Origin: Shinella sp. H4-D48
GTDB taxonomy: Bacteria; Pseudomonadota; Alphaproteobacteria; Rhizobiales; Rhizobiaceae
Length of the DNA stretch: 64,000 bases
Assembly: GCF_022637395.1 (NCBI RefSeq)
Contig: NZ_CP093337.1
Location: 2,216,001 to 2,280,000, forward strand
Direction of reading: 5' to 3'
How positions within the stretch are numbered: the stretch's first letter is position 1; each line of letters begins with the position of its first letter. The position numbers were made by a program, and so were the translations under genes. This document shows positions 37,557 through 47,324 of this stretch, piece by piece. A model generated the notes under the pieces. It did no database searches and had not been told where the DNA came from. It was given only the letters and a program-made list of their open reading frames with translations.

Positions 37557-37563
37557 CTGCTTT

Positions 37564-38856
37564 TCAGGCCTGCGCGGCAAGCGGGCCTGGCTGCGGGCGC
37601 TTGAGCAGCATCACCGACAGCGCGGCGAGGATGCACATCAGCCCCGCGATCTGCAGCGCCGGCATGTAGGTGTCGAAGTCGCTCTTGAGGTAGCCCGCCC
37701 CGAAGGCGGCGGTGGCGGCACCGAGCTGATGGCCGGCGAAGACCCAGCCGAAGACCAGGCCGGCCTTCTCGCGCCCGAAATTTTCGGCCGCCAGCTTGAC
37801 CGTCGGCGGCACGGTGGCGACCCAGTCGAGACCGTAGAACACGGCGAAGACGGACAGTTCCACGAAGCTGAAGCCCGAGATGGACAGATAGAGCAGCGAC
37901 AGTCCGCGCAGGCCATAGAACCAGAACAGCAGGACGCGGTTGTCGTAGCGATCGGCCAGCCAGCCGGCGAAGACGGTGCCGAAGAAATCGAACACGCCGA
38001 TAACGGCGAGCGTGCCTGCCGCCGTGACGGCTGCCATGCCGAAATCACCGCAGATCGAAATCCAGTGGGTCTGGATCAGGCCGTTGGTCGAGAGGCCGCA
38101 GACGAAGAACGTCCCGAACAGCACCCAGAAAACCGGATTGCCTGAGACGCTTTTCAACGTGACGAGCGGTGCGAGCAACGTGGCCCCGAGCTTGTGATCC
38201 TGCTTTGGCGGCGCGACGACAGCCGTTTCACCGTAGGCCGGCAGCCCGACATCGGAGGGGTGATCGCGCATCAAAAGGAGGACGAGCACCATCGCGGTGG
38301 CGATGACGGCGACGGAGAGCGTGAGCGCCGTGCGCCAGCCATAGGCTTCCGTGAGGGCGGCAAGCAGCGGCAGGAAGACGAGCTGGCCCGTCGCATTGCT
38401 TGCCGTCATCAGGCCGATGACCAGGCCGCGGCGCTTGGAGAACCAGCGGGTGGCGACGGTGGCGCCGAGCACCAGCGCCGTCATGCCCGTGCCGACGCCG
38501 ATGACGACGCCCCAGAGCAGCAGCAACTGCCAGACCTGCGTCATGAAGAAGGACAGCACGATGCCGCCCATGATGAGCGACAGGGCCGCAGTCACCACCC
38601 GGCGGATGCCGAAATGGTTCATGAAGGCGGCTGCGAAGGGGCCGAGCAGGCCGAAGAGCACCAGCCGAACGGCCATGGCCGACGAAATGTCGGCGATATC
38701 CCAGCCGAACTCCTGATGCAGCGGCTGGATCATCACGCCCGCCGAGCCCATGGCGCCGGCCGTCGCCAGCATGGTCAGGAAGGTGGTCGCGGCCACCACC
38801 CAGCCGTAATGCACATTCCTGCCGGCCATCCATCTGGCGACACTTGCCGAAACCAT
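37564..38856 (-). CDS. MFS transporter (OFA/monocarboxylate-like)
   Basis: A 430-aa major facilitator with 12 predicted helices. Cytoplasmic motif A-like RWFSKRRGLVIGL lies between helices 4 and 5, and GWLADRYDNR in the second half. The overall pattern (YGWVVAATTFLTMLATAG start, GHQLGAATAAFGAGYL late) fits the oxalate/formate or monocarboxylate branch. The substrate is unknown. ATG at 38856 has RBS AAAGGGA; the frame is open to 38922. It lies 72 bp behind marR on the same strand, and a 12-bp palindrome shared with the marR promoter sits upstream of it. Confidence 0.87.
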   Translation of the reverse strand: MVSASVARWMAGRNVHYGWVVAATTFLTMLATAGAMGSAGVMIQPLHQEFGWDIADISSAMAVRLVLFGLLGPFAAAFMNHFGIRRVVTAALSLIMGGIVLSFFMTQVWQLLLLWGVVIGVGTGMTALVLGATVATRWFSKRRGLVIGLMTASNATGQLVFLPLLAALTEAYGWRTALTLSVAVIATAMVLVLLLMRDHPSDVGLPAYGETAVVAPPKQDHKLGATLLAPLVTLKSVSGNPVFWVLFGTFFVCGLSTNGLIQTHWISICGDFGMAAVTAAGTLAVIGVFDFFGTVFAGWLADRYDNRVLLFWFYGLRGLSLLYLSISGFSFVELSVFAVFYGLDWVATVPPTVKLAAENFGREKAGLVFGWVFAGHQLGAATAAFGAGYLKSDFDTYMPALQIAGLMCILAALSVMLLKRPQPGPLAAQA

Positions 38857-38898
38857 CTTCACGTCCCTTTCGTCAGCACCACGTCGCGGTGAATTTGC

Positions 38899-38910
38899 GG
38901 GTATATACCC
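38899..38910. promoter_or_regulatory. MarR operator copy 1 (upstream of MFS gene)
   Basis: The perfect palindrome GGGTATATACCC lies within a 16-bp stretch (38897-38912) identical to that in front of marR. It lies in the marR-MFS intergenic region, so the MFS gene may have its own controlled promoter. Confidence 0.7.
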
Positions 38911-38928
38911 ATTTAACGACAAAAAATT

Positions 38929-39330
38929 TCACAGAACGGCGAGCAGGTCCCGCAACCGGTCGATGCCATCGGCTCCCAGGCGGGATTCGATATCGGCCTG
39001 CACGCGATCCCAGAGCGGGGCACCTTCTTTCAGAACCGCCTGGCCTGCCTCCGTCACCAGAAGCGTCGCCTCGCGCTGATCCTTACCGGTGCGAATATCG
39101 ACCAATCCCATGCGCTCCAGCACCTTGGCATTGCGGCCGACCGTCGAGCGGTCGAGTTCGACGCGTGCAGCCAGATCCGTCAGCGATACCGGCGCCATGC
39201 GCCTGATGTTCCTGAGAAGGCTGAACTGGGCGATGTTTATGCCAAGCGGGGCCAGCGCCTCGTCATAGTAGGACGAGACCTTGCGCGACGCCTTGCGCAG
39301 AAGAATGCAGTGGCAGAGATCTTTGCTCAT
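38929..39330 (-). CDS. MarR family transcriptional regulator
   Basis: A 133-aa winged-helix regulator. Helical dimerisation parts flank the DNA-binding core: LTDLAARVELDRSTVGRNAKVLE (recognition helix, about residues 50-72) and the wing ...RTGKDQREATLLVTEAG. The N-terminus has CHCILLRKASR with two Cys near residue 8, so redox sensing is conceivable but unproven. The start ATG at 39330 lies only 5 bp after a GGGTATATACCC palindrome, which would block the RBS when bound (autoregulation). The same palindrome stands before the adjacent MFS gene, its likely target. Confidence 0.9.
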   Translation of the reverse strand: MSKDLCHCILLRKASRKVSSYYDEALAPLGINIAQFSLLRNIRRMAPVSLTDLAARVELDRSTVGRNAKVLERMGLVDIRTGKDQREATLLVTEAGQAVLKEGAPLWDRVQADIESRLGADGIDRLRDLLAVL

Positions 39331-39335
39331 TTCGC

Positions 39336-39347
39336 GGGTATATACCC
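39336..39347. promoter_or_regulatory. MarR operator copy 2 (upstream of marR)
   Basis: The perfect palindrome GGGTATATACCC, embedded in a 16-bp block (39334-39349) identical to the copy at 38897-38912. It ends 6 bp from the marR start codon. Confidence 0.7.
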
Positions 39348-39390
39348 ATGAATTCGCGTTGGCAAGATGAGCGCGGTGACAGTGTCGCGG

Positions 39391-39840
39391 TCAGGCCTTC
39401 TTCATCCAGCGTCCGTCGTTGTTCTGCTGCCAGTAGGTGAGCTGGTGGCCCTCGCCTTTCAGGCGCTTCCAGTGCTCGCGCGCGGTCTCGACCTCCGCCT
39501 GGTCGTAGCCGTCGAACATGAAGATGACGCGCTCATAGGCATCGAGCGGCGGCGGGGCGGCACCGGCGACGATGAAGCGCACATTTGCAGCATTGGCATT
39601 GTCCGGCGTTACCGTCACCAGCACAGGCTGGTCGGCGGCGAAGGCCTGCTCGTCGGTGCCGTGCGGCAGGAAGCTGTCTTCCCGGAACGTCCACAGGTGC
39701 GTGTCGATGGCATCGCGCCGTTCGGCATCGCCGGTCTGCACGACGACGCGCCAGCCGCGTTCGAGGCTCTTGTCGAGGAGCGGCGGCAGCGCATCCTCGA
39801 GCTTCGATTCGGTCAGGTGATAGAAGAGGACCTCGCTCAC
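39391..39840 (-). CDS. holC: DNA polymerase III subunit chi
   Basis: A 149-aa HolC that links the clamp-loader to single-stranded DNA-binding protein. It starts VSEVLFYHLTESKLEDALP and has the family segments RGWRVVVQTGD and a C-terminal HWKRLKGEGHQLTYWQQ. The start is GTG at 39840, one base after the pepA stop, with GAGGGATGAG at the pepA end as RBS, so the two are coupled. pepA-holC order is conserved in many proteobacteria. Confidence 0.9.
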   Translation of the reverse strand: MSEVLFYHLTESKLEDALPPLLDKSLERGWRVVVQTGDAERRDAIDTHLWTFREDSFLPHGTDEQAFAADQPVLVTVTPDNANAANVRFIVAGAAPPPLDAYERVIFMFDGYDQAEVETAREHWKRLKGEGHQLTYWQQNNDGRWMKKA

Positions 39841-39841
39841 C

Positions 39842-41329
39842 TCATCCCTCGTAATTGGCGCGCACGAGTTCGTCGAGCAGCCGTACGCCGAAGCCCGAGG
39901 CCCACGACTGGTTGATCTCGTCCGTGGGCGAGCCCATCGCCGTGCCGGCGATGTCGAGATGCGCCCAGGGCGTATCCTTGACGAAGCGCTGCAGGAACTG
40001 CGCGGCGGTGATCGAGCCGGCATAACGGCCGCCGGTATTCTTCATGTCGGCGAACCTGCTGTCGATCATCTTGTCGTATTCGCGCCCGAGCGGCATGCGC
40101 CACAGGCGCTCATTGGTGGTCAGACCCGCCGCCGTGAGGCGCGTGGCGAGCGTGTCGTCGTTCGAAAACAGGCCCGCATGATGGCTGCCGAGCGCGACCA
40201 TGATGGCGCCGGTCAGCGTGGCTAGATTGACCATGAACTGCGGCTTGAAGGTCTCGTTGCAGTACCAGAGCGCATCGCACAGCACGAGCCGGCCCTCGGC
40301 ATCGGTGTTGATGACCTCAATGGTCTGGCCCGACATGGACTTCACGATATCGCCGGGGCGCTGCGCATTACCGTCTGGCATGTTTTCCACAAGGCCGATG
40401 ATGCCGATGACATTGGCCTTCGCCTTGCGGGCGGCAAGCGTGTGCATAAGGCCGATGACGGCCGCCGCGCCACCCATGTCGCCCTTCATGTCCTCCATGC
40501 CGGCGGCGGGCTTGATGGAAATGCCGCCGGTATCAAAGACGACACCCTTGCCGATGAAGGCGATCGAACGGTCCTTCTCCTTGCCGCCCTTCCAGTGCAT
40601 GACGGCAAGGCGCGGCGGGCGCACAGAGCCCTGCGCGACGCCGAGAAGCGCTGCCATACCGAGCTTCTTCATCTCGCGCTCGGTGAGAATGTCGACCTCG
40701 ACGCCGAGCTTTTCGAGCGCCTTGGCGCGGGCGGCAAACTCGACCGGGCCGAGCACGTTGGCCGGCTCGTTGACGAGGTCACGCGCGAGGATCACGCCCT
40801 CGGCGACCGCGTCGGACACCTCGTTCGCCTTCTTCGCGGCGCTGGCGGCAGCGGTGACGAGCGTCACCTTCACCGGCTTGCCGGGCTTTGCCTCGTCCTC
40901 ATCGCCCTTCTTCGTCTTGTAGGTATCGAAGCTATAGGCGCCGAGCTGCATACCCAGCGCGAAATCGGCGGCATTGCGCGCGCTGACGGTGACGCCGGGC
41001 GCATCGAGATAGATGGTGACCTTTTCGGCTTGGCCAATCTTTGCAGCAGCACCGCCGGCCTTCAGCCAATCGTGCGCGACGAGCCTGTCGGCCTCGCCGA
41101 GGCCGAGCACGCGGATGCGATCCACCGGCGCGCCGTGGGGCGCCAGAACATCCAGGCTCTTCAGCGCCTTGCCGGTGAATTTCGCCACCTCCGCCGCACG
41201 ACCGACGACATTGCCCGGGTCGACATCCGCGAGCCCCGCGGCCGGCTGGCCGGCGGCCTGCAGGAGGATTGCGACGCCGCCCGAAGCACGTGCCGTCTTT
41301 GCGAAACCGATGTCGAACCTGGATGCCAT
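39842..41329 (-). CDS. pepA: Leucyl aminopeptidase (cytosol aminopeptidase)
   Basis: A 495-aa M17 metallopeptidase that removes N-terminal residues, preferring Leu; in E. coli PepA it also binds DNA. The signature [16 protein letters not shown] (about residues 335-350) and the metal ligands in [17 protein letters not shown] and [11 protein letters not shown] (about 250-285) are intact. The length is standard. It is followed by holC after 1 bp. Confidence 0.95.
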   Translation of the reverse strand: MASRFDIGFAKTARASGGVAILLQAAGQPAAGLADVDPGNVVGRAAEVAKFTGKALKSLDVLAPHGAPVDRIRVLGLGEADRLVAHDWLKAGGAAAKIGQAEKVTIYLDAPGVTVSARNAADFALGMQLGAYSFDTYKTKKGDEDEAKPGKPVKVTLVTAAASAAKKANEVSDAVAEGVILARDLVNEPANVLGPVEFAARAKALEKLGVEVDILTEREMKKLGMAALLGVAQGSVRPPRLAVMHWKGGKEKDRSIAFIGKGVVFDTGGISIKPAAGMEDMKGDMGGAAAVIGLMHTLAARKAKANVIGIIGLVENMPDGNAQRPGDIVKSMSGQTIEVINTDAEGRLVLCDALWYCNETFKPQFMVNLATLTGAIMVALGSHHAGLFSNDDTLATRLTAAGLTTNERLWRMPLGREYDKMIDSRFADMKNTGGRYAGSITAAQFLQRFVKDTPWAHLDIAGTAMGSPTDEINQSWASGFGVRLLDELVRANYEG

Positions 41330-41598
41330 GACTTACTCCGCATGTGACGCCGGAACCCGCCGGCGGGGCGGGCAAAGCCCGCGATAACATCGACTCCTTG
41401 TCGCTTTTGCAGCGCTTGGCAAGATGCGTTCGGTTGTTTAGAGAACGTTAACCACGCTTGTTCGCCATAAATTTTCCATCCGGGTAGAGACTCTCGGGGT
41501 ATGGCGTCAGCCTCAAGAAAGCTTATATGCCCATTGCAGTTCCGCAGAGGGGCGCCAGGGGGCGCTGACCGGAGCCGCCTTTGGACCACGCGGACTGA

Positions 41599-42783
41599 AT
41601 GATGAAACTGATCGAGCGCTATATCCTGCGGCGGGCGTCGCTCATGTTCGCGGCAACGCTTCTGCCGCTGCTGGGCATCGTCTGGGTCACGCAGGCGCTG
41701 ACCAGCGTCAATCTCGTCACCGACAGCGGCCAGTCGATCTTCGCCTTCCTGCGGCTCGCGACGCTCATCCTCCCCTCGGTCATTCCGATCATCCTGCCCT
41801 TCGCCCTGGTCATCGGCGTGGCGCAGACGCTGACCGTGATGAACGGCGATTCGGAACTGACGGTGCTGAATGCCGCCGGCAGTTCGCGCATGACCATCAT
41901 CAAGCCGATCATGATTCTCGCCATGGCGACGAGCGTCGTCTCCTTTGCCGTCGACAATTTCGTCGAGCCCTATTCGCGCATGGCCGTGCGCCAGATGATC
42001 GCCACCGCCAATGCGGACATGCTTTCTTCGGTCGTGCAGGAAAATACGTTCCGCAAGGTCACGGACGGTCTCTACGTACAGGTGGCGGAGCGGCGCAACG
42101 GCGGCGTGCTGCACGGTCTCTTCGTCGCCGATACGCGCGATCCGCGCTTCGAGATGATCTATTATGCCCGCGAAGGCGCGGTGGACGAGAACAGTGCCGC
42201 GCTGGTGATGAAGGACGGTGAGGTGCACCGCAAGCTTCCCGACGGGAGCGTCTCGATCATCAAGTTCGATTCCTACGCCTTCGACCTCGCCGACCTGACG
42301 CAGAGCGCCGGCACGGCCAACATTCGCCCGAAGGACCGGGATCTCGCCTATCTGCTCAATCCCGACCCCGCGGATTCGCACTACAAGAACAATCCGCTGG
42401 CTTTCAGCGCCGAACTGCACCGACGCTTCACCGAATGGCTGTTTCCGGCGGTCTTCGGTCTCATCGCGCTCGTGGTGAGCGGTGACGCCCGCTCGCATCG
42501 CGAAGCGCGCCTGCATCCGATGGTGACGGCACTGCTGACCGCGCTCTTCGTGCGCTGGGCAAGTTTCTATGCCTCCAACAGCGCCGAAAAATCCGCCTAT
42601 TTCATTCCTGTCATGTACATCATCCCCCTCCTCACGGCGGCGATCGCGATCCGGTATCTCGCACGCAACAAGAACCTCGATCTCCCCAGTTCGGCAGGTG
42701 AGCGCTTGACGGAGCTTACGGAAAAACTTCGGTCGCGCTTTGCGAAGGGGCGCGCACTGCCCGGCGGAGGCAAGCAGCCATGA
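41599..42783 (+). CDS. lptF: LPS export permease LptF
   Basis: A 394-aa inner membrane subunit of the LptB2FGC ABC transporter that extracts LPS. It has a YjgP/YjgQ fold: three N-terminal helices, a beta-jellyroll periplasmic domain (about 130-265), then three C-terminal helices. The coupling segment LTVMNGDSELTVLNAAGSS (about 78-96) is the helix that contacts LptB. The start is the ATG pair at 41599/41602. It overlaps lptG by 4 bp (ATGA). Confidence 0.94.
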   Translation: MMKLIERYILRRASLMFAATLLPLLGIVWVTQALTSVNLVTDSGQSIFAFLRLATLILPSVIPIILPFALVIGVAQTLTVMNGDSELTVLNAAGSSRMTIIKPIMILAMATSVVSFAVDNFVEPYSRMAVRQMIATANADMLSSVVQENTFRKVTDGLYVQVAERRNGGVLHGLFVADTRDPRFEMIYYAREGAVDENSAALVMKDGEVHRKLPDGSVSIIKFDSYAFDLADLTQSAGTANIRPKDRDLAYLLNPDPADSHYKNNPLAFSAELHRRFTEWLFPAVFGLIALVVSGDARSHREARLHPMVTALLTALFVRWASFYASNSAEKSAYFIPVMYIIPLLTAAIAIRYLARNKNLDLPSSAGERLTELTEKLRSRFAKGRALPGGGKQP

Positions 42784-43862
42784 TCCGCACGCTCGATCTC
42801 TATTTCTTTCGCCGCTACATCGTCACCACCATCTGGTTCCTGCTGGGCATCTTCGCGCTCGTCTTCATCATCGACTTCAGCGAGATGTCCAATCGCGTCG
42901 GCGGCCTGCCCGGCTATACGCTGGGCATGGGCCTCGTGGTCACCGCGCTGCGCATCCCGATGATCCTGATGCAGACGGTGCCTTTCGTCGCGCTCTTCGC
43001 CGGCATGGCGGCGCTGATCTCGCTCAATCGGCGTTATGAACTGGTGGTGACACGCGCCGCGGGCATTTCCGCCTGGCAGTTCCTTCGCCCCTTCCTGCTC
43101 GGCGCCTTCCTGTTCGGCGTGGCCGCGATCCTGACGATCAATCCGCTCGCGGCCTGGGGCAGCAAGAAGGCGCAGGAATTCGAAGCGTCGTGGGGTGCGA
43201 CCAACGCGGCGCGCTCCGAGACCGCCGTGCCGTGGCTGCGCCAGATCTACGGCAATGACCAGGCGATCATCGGCGCCAAGGCCGTTCTCGACGGCGGAAT
43301 GCGCCTGATGAACGTGTCCGTCATCCACTTCGATACCGACAATCGCATCACGCTTCGCCAGGACGCAGACCAGGCGACTTTGGAAGATGGTTACTGGCTT
43401 CTTAAGAATGTGCGCGAAACGCGCACCGGCGAATTGCCCGTGCGTCTCGACGAGGTACAGCTTCGTACCAACCTGAAACAGGAATTCGTTCAGGAGAGCC
43501 TCGAAAAGCCTGAAACCATTGCCTTTTTCAATCTGGGTCGGAAAATCGAAGCGGCAAAATCCTTCGGCTTCCCGACGCATGCGATGGAAACACAGCTTCA
43601 TACGATGCTGGCGCTGCCGCTTCTCCTGGTTGCGATGACGCTGATCGCCGCCTGTGTATCATTGAAATTTAGCCGGTTTAATCAATCGCGTGCGGTGATT
43701 CTGGGTGGAATCCTTTCGGGCTTCATGCTTTATGTCGTCACCGTGCTTGTGAAGGCATTCGGAAGCAGCGGTGTTGTTCCTCCGTTCGTTGCGGCTTGGC
43801 TCCCAGTGGTCGTCGCGATGTCCCTGGGAGCAACGATTCTTCTGCATCAGGAGGACGGCTAG
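42780..43862 (+). CDS. lptG: LPS export permease LptG
   Basis: A 360-aa partner of LptF with the same permease-jellyroll-permease layout. The LptB-contact segment SLNRRYELVVTRAAGIS lies near residues 80-97, and the late QLHTMLALPLLLVAMTLIAAC helix is typical. It starts inside the lptF stop (ATGA 42780-42783), and its own stop overlaps the lptD start (TAGTG). The three proteins of the LPS route are thus made in a coupled way. Confidence 0.95.
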   Translation: MIRTLDLYFFRRYIVTTIWFLLGIFALVFIIDFSEMSNRVGGLPGYTLGMGLVVTALRIPMILMQTVPFVALFAGMAALISLNRRYELVVTRAAGISAWQFLRPFLLGAFLFGVAAILTINPLAAWGSKKAQEFEASWGATNAARSETAVPWLRQIYGNDQAIIGAKAVLDGGMRLMNVSVIHFDTDNRITLRQDADQATLEDGYWLLKNVRETRTGELPVRLDEVQLRTNLKQEFVQESLEKPETIAFFNLGRKIEAAKSFGFPTHAMETQLHTMLALPLLLVAMTLIAACVSLKFSRFNQSRAVILGGILSGFMLYVVTVLVKAFGSSGVVPPFVAAWLPVVVAMSLGATILLHQEDG

Positions 43863-46183
43863 TGGCGGCAGGCGCCCGCAAAACGAATCGGTGGTTGAAA
43901 GCCGCCCTGCTTGCAGGTGCGGCCGCGTGCGCCCTCATGTCCGCATCCGCATTCCCCGCATATTCCCAGAACGCGCGCGTCGATGCGATGGCGCCGAATG
44001 TCCCTGAGGGCAGCAAGCTGCTTCTTGCGGCAAATGAGGTTGTCTACAACAAGGACAACGAGACCGTGACCGCACGCGGCGCGGTGCAGATCAACTATGC
44101 CGGCTACAAGCTGGTCGCCCGCGAAGTGATCTACGATCAGAAGACCGGCCGGGTGAAGGCCTACGGCAATATCGAACTGATCGAGCCGACCGGCAACCGC
44201 CTCTATGGCGACGAAATGGACCTGTCGGACGATTTCGCAAACGGCTTCGTCAATGCGGTGCGCGTCGAGACGACCGATCTGACCAAGCTCGCGGCGACGA
44301 GCGGCGAACGCGTGAATGACGAGGAGATGATCCTCAACCACGCCGTCTATACCGCCTGTACGCCCTGCGCGACCAATCCGACCTATCGCGGTGTGTGGGA
44401 GGTCAAGGCCGAGCGCGTTGTGCAGAACGGCCGCACCAAGACGATCCGCCTCGAGCATGCGCGCTTCGAAATGTTCGGCCGGCCGGTCGCCTATATCCCG
44501 GTGCTTGAAGTGCCGGATCATACGGTGAAGAGGAAAACCGGTTTCCTCTTCCCGCAGTTCCGCTTCGATCAGAAGCTCGGCTTCGGCGTCACGACACCTT
44601 ATTATATTGCGATCGCCCCGGACATGGATGCGACGCTCTCCCCCACCGGCCTGACCAGCCAGGGCTTCCTGATGGAAGCGGAGTTCCGCAAGCGCTTCCA
44701 TAACGGCATGGTGACGCTGCATGCGGCCGGCATCAACCAGTCGGATCCGGATCGCTTCACCGCTGGAACGAGCGACCAGCTTGAGACGAATCGCGGCATG
44801 GTCGGCACGACGGGTGCCTTCCAGATCAATCCGCGCTGGGCGTTCGGCTGGAACGCCATGCTGCAGAGCGACAACAACTTCTCGCGGACCTACAGTATCA
44901 AAGGTTTCAAGGCGGATACCTACGTCAATCAGGCTTACCTGACGGGCTTGAGCCGGCGTAATAGCTTTGATTTGCGCGCGTTCTACTTCGACGTCCAGGA
45001 CGCTGATATCGACAACACCGCCGAGCGCAAGCAGGCGATCGCGCAGGTTCTCGATCACCAGTATATTGTCCCGGAGTCGGTTCTCGGCGGCGAGCTTTCC
45101 GTGACGACCAACTTCACCAATATCGATCGCGACCTGACCGACAGCCGACTTGTTCCCGGCGGCATAAGGTTCGGCGGCCTCGAAGGCGGCTCGACACGTT
45201 TTACCAGCGAAGTTGAATGGAAGCGCCAGTTCATCGTGCCGGGTGGCCTTGTGCTGACGCCCCTGCTTGCCGCACGTGGCGATATTCATCGCCTCGACGT
45301 TCGCTCGCCGGTCGGGTATGGCGGCGATTTCGAGACCGCCGGCAGCGCGACGAGCTCGATGCTGACGGCGGGGCTGGAAGCCCGTTACCCGATTCTCGTT
45401 ACCACCGACTCGTCGAGCCACCTTTTCGAGCCGATGGCCCAGCTTTATCTGCGGCCGGATGAGGATCTCGCAGGCCGCCTGCCGAACGAGGATGCGCAGA
45501 GCTTCGTCTTCGACGCCTCCAATCTGTTCGAGCGCGACAAGTTTTCGGGCTTCGACCGGATCGAAGGTGGCAGCCGGGCCAATGTCGGCATCCGCTATAC
45601 CGGGACATTCGACAACGACGTGCGGCTGCGCAGTATTGTCGGCCAGTCCTACCATCTCGGCGGCGTGAATTCCTTCGCCACACCCGATCTGGTCAATGCA
45701 GGCGCGAATTCTGGCCTGGAAACCGATAGCTCCGATTATGTCGGCATGGCAGGTATCGATCTTCCGATCGGCATCACTTTCACCACGGGTGCGCGTCTCG
45801 ACAAGGACGACCTGTCGCTGCGCCGCTCCGATGTGTCGCTGGGCTTCGCCAACGATCGCTTCAGCACGACAACGACCTATACCCGCGTCGCCGCGCAGCC
45901 GCTCTACGGCGCCAGTGAAACCACAAGCGAAGTGCAGAACAGCACCTCGTTCAAGTTCCGCGACTACTGGTCGGTCTTCGGCTCCGTCACCTATGATATC
46001 AGCAACAAGGTCGTGGCGCGCAACGGCGTCGGCTTTGCCTATGATGACCGCGATACGCTCTTCTCGATCGCCTATGAACAGACGCGTGACAAGAGCAACA
46101 CCACCGCGAACGACTGGTCGGTCATGGCCCGCCTGATGTTCCGCACGATTGGCGACATCCAGATTGGCACTGACAGCTATTGA
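43862..46183 (+). CDS. lptD: LPS-assembly protein LptD
   Basis: A 773-aa outer membrane LPS translocon. It has a signal peptide (cleavage near AYS-QN), an N-terminal OstA/LptA-like jellyroll (about 45-170, starting LLLAANEVVYNKDNETVTARGAVQINY), and a large C-terminal barrel. The paired Cys (Cys-x2-Cys in TACTPCATN near residue 165) could form a disulfide. The start is GTG at 43862, overlapping the lptG stop by one base; the upstream open frame lies within lptG. LptE is not encoded here. Confidence 0.93.
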   Translation: MAAGARKTNRWLKAALLAGAAACALMSASAFPAYSQNARVDAMAPNVPEGSKLLLAANEVVYNKDNETVTARGAVQINYAGYKLVAREVIYDQKTGRVKAYGNIELIEPTGNRLYGDEMDLSDDFANGFVNAVRVETTDLTKLAATSGERVNDEEMILNHAVYTACTPCATNPTYRGVWEVKAERVVQNGRTKTIRLEHARFEMFGRPVAYIPVLEVPDHTVKRKTGFLFPQFRFDQKLGFGVTTPYYIAIAPDMDATLSPTGLTSQGFLMEAEFRKRFHNGMVTLHAAGINQSDPDRFTAGTSDQLETNRGMVGTTGAFQINPRWAFGWNAMLQSDNNFSRTYSIKGFKADTYVNQAYLTGLSRRNSFDLRAFYFDVQDADIDNTAERKQAIAQVLDHQYIVPESVLGGELSVTTNFTNIDRDLTDSRLVPGGIRFGGLEGGSTRFTSEVEWKRQFIVPGGLVLTPLLAARGDIHRLDVRSPVGYGGDFETAGSATSSMLTAGLEARYPILVTTDSSSHLFEPMAQLYLRPDEDLAGRLPNEDAQSFVFDASNLFERDKFSGFDRIEGGSRANVGIRYTGTFDNDVRLRSIVGQSYHLGGVNSFATPDLVNAGANSGLETDSSDYVGMAGIDLPIGITFTTGARLDKDDLSLRRSDVSLGFANDRFSTTTTYTRVAAQPLYGASETTSEVQNSTSFKFRDYWSVFGSVTYDISNKVVARNGVGFAYDDRDTLFSIAYEQTRDKSNTTANDWSVMARLMFRTIGDIQIGTDSY

Positions 46184-46321
46184 CGCTCAAAAGCTGTACG
46201 ACTTGTCATCGTTTGGCCGCATGTACTATGCACATCCGGGAAAAGAACTTCCGGATGGCAGCACGCCTAAAGGGCATTGTACGGTGAAGCCATGCGGAAC
46301 GGCTACGGGAAAGGGAACGGG

Positions 46322-47254
46322 ATGAGACACTCTCTGCTACGCTCCGTGATGATGGGAGTGACGCTGGCTGCGGCGGTTGCGGTCGTTGTGCCAGCCGGCA
46401 CGGCGCAGGCGGCAAGCTCCGTTGTCGCTGTTGTCAACAACACGGCGATCACCACCGGTGACGTGGAAAAGCGTGTGAACTTCCTCAAGCTGCAACGCGC
46501 GAAGGGTAACCTCCGCAGCATGGCACGCGAACAGCTGATCGAGGACACGCTCAAGCGCGAAGAAATCCTGCGCGTGCGTGCGTCCGTCAGCCAGTCGGAA
46601 GTCGATGCCGCTTATGCGCGCTTTGCCTCCTCCAACAAGATGTCGGCGGAGCAGCTGGGCAAGGTCCTCAGCCAGGCTGGCGTCGGATCGGAGCATTTCA
46701 AGCAGTTTATTGCGCTGCAGATGAGCTGGCCGCGCGTGGTGAATGCGCGCTTCGCTGGTTCCAACACCGGCAAATCGCTCGTCGAGCGCATGCAGGAGAA
46801 TGGCGGCAAGAAGCCCGTCACGACGGAATATTTCCTCAAGCAGGTGATCTTCGTCGTACCGGAAAAGCGCCGCAACGCCATCCTGGGCAAGCGCAAGTCG
46901 GAAGCGGAGGCCTCGCGCTCGAAATTCCCCGGCTGCGACCAGGCCAAGGCCTTTGCCGCGACGATGCACGACGTATCGATCCGCGACCTCGGCCGGGTGC
47001 TCGCGCCGCAGATGCCCGAAGACTGGAAGCCGCTGGTCGAAAAGGCGACCGGTCAGACGACCGGCACGCGCGTCACCGAACGCGGCGTTGAATATCTCGC
47101 GATCTGCATGAAGCGCGATGTCAATGACGACGTCGCCGCCGAAATGGTTTTCCGTGCCGAGGACCTGGCGAAAGCCAAGGGCAACGAGAACGATGAAAAC
47201 AGCAAGAAGCTTCTTGCCGAGCTTCGCAAGAAGGCCACGATCACCGACCGCTGA
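46322..47254 (+). CDS. SurA N-terminal-domain periplasmic chaperone
   Basis: A 310-aa exported protein. It has a signal peptide ending near GTAQA and an N-terminal SurA-like domain ([23 protein letters not shown], then [14 protein letters not shown]), and is helical after that. I see no convincing parvulin PPIase repeat, and the protein is shorter than E. coli SurA (428 aa), so it is probably a chaperone-only SurA relative for outer membrane proteins such as LptD just upstream. ATG at 46322 is preferred for its RBS (AAGGGAACGGG) and signal peptide; ATG at 46292 is an alternative. Confidence 0.85.
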   Translation: MRHSLLRSVMMGVTLAAAVAVVVPAGTAQAASSVVAVVNNTAITTGDVEKRVNFLKLQRAKGNLRSMAREQLIEDTLKREEILRVRASVSQSEVDAAYARFASSNKMSAEQLGKVLSQAGVGSEHFKQFIALQMSWPRVVNARFAGSNTGKSLVERMQENGGKKPVTTEYFLKQVIFVVPEKRRNAILGKRKSEAEASRSKFPGCDQAKAFAATMHDVSIRDLGRVLAPQMPEDWKPLVEKATGQTTGTRVTERGVEYLAICMKRDVNDDVAAEMVFRAEDLAKAKGNENDENSKKLLAELRKKATITDR

Positions 47255-47273
47255 GCGCGGAGTCGGCGACACG

Positions 47274-47295
47274 ATGCCCCGCTCCGGCGGGGCAT
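47274..47295 (+). terminator. Intrinsic terminator after the surA-like gene
   Basis: A perfect 9-bp inverted repeat (ATGCCCCGC / GCGGGGCAT, TCCG loop) is followed by TCGCTTTTTC. It lies 20 bp past the stop, 30 bp before pdxA, so pdxA expression depends on read-through or another promoter. Confidence 0.8.
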
Positions 47296-47324
47296 TCGCT
47301 TTTTCAAACCCGCTGCGGGGTATC

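Noticed and set aside
43859-45655. Minus-strand frame of 598 codons opposite lptD
   Set aside because: Antisense shadow of lptD; no RBS or recognisable domain.
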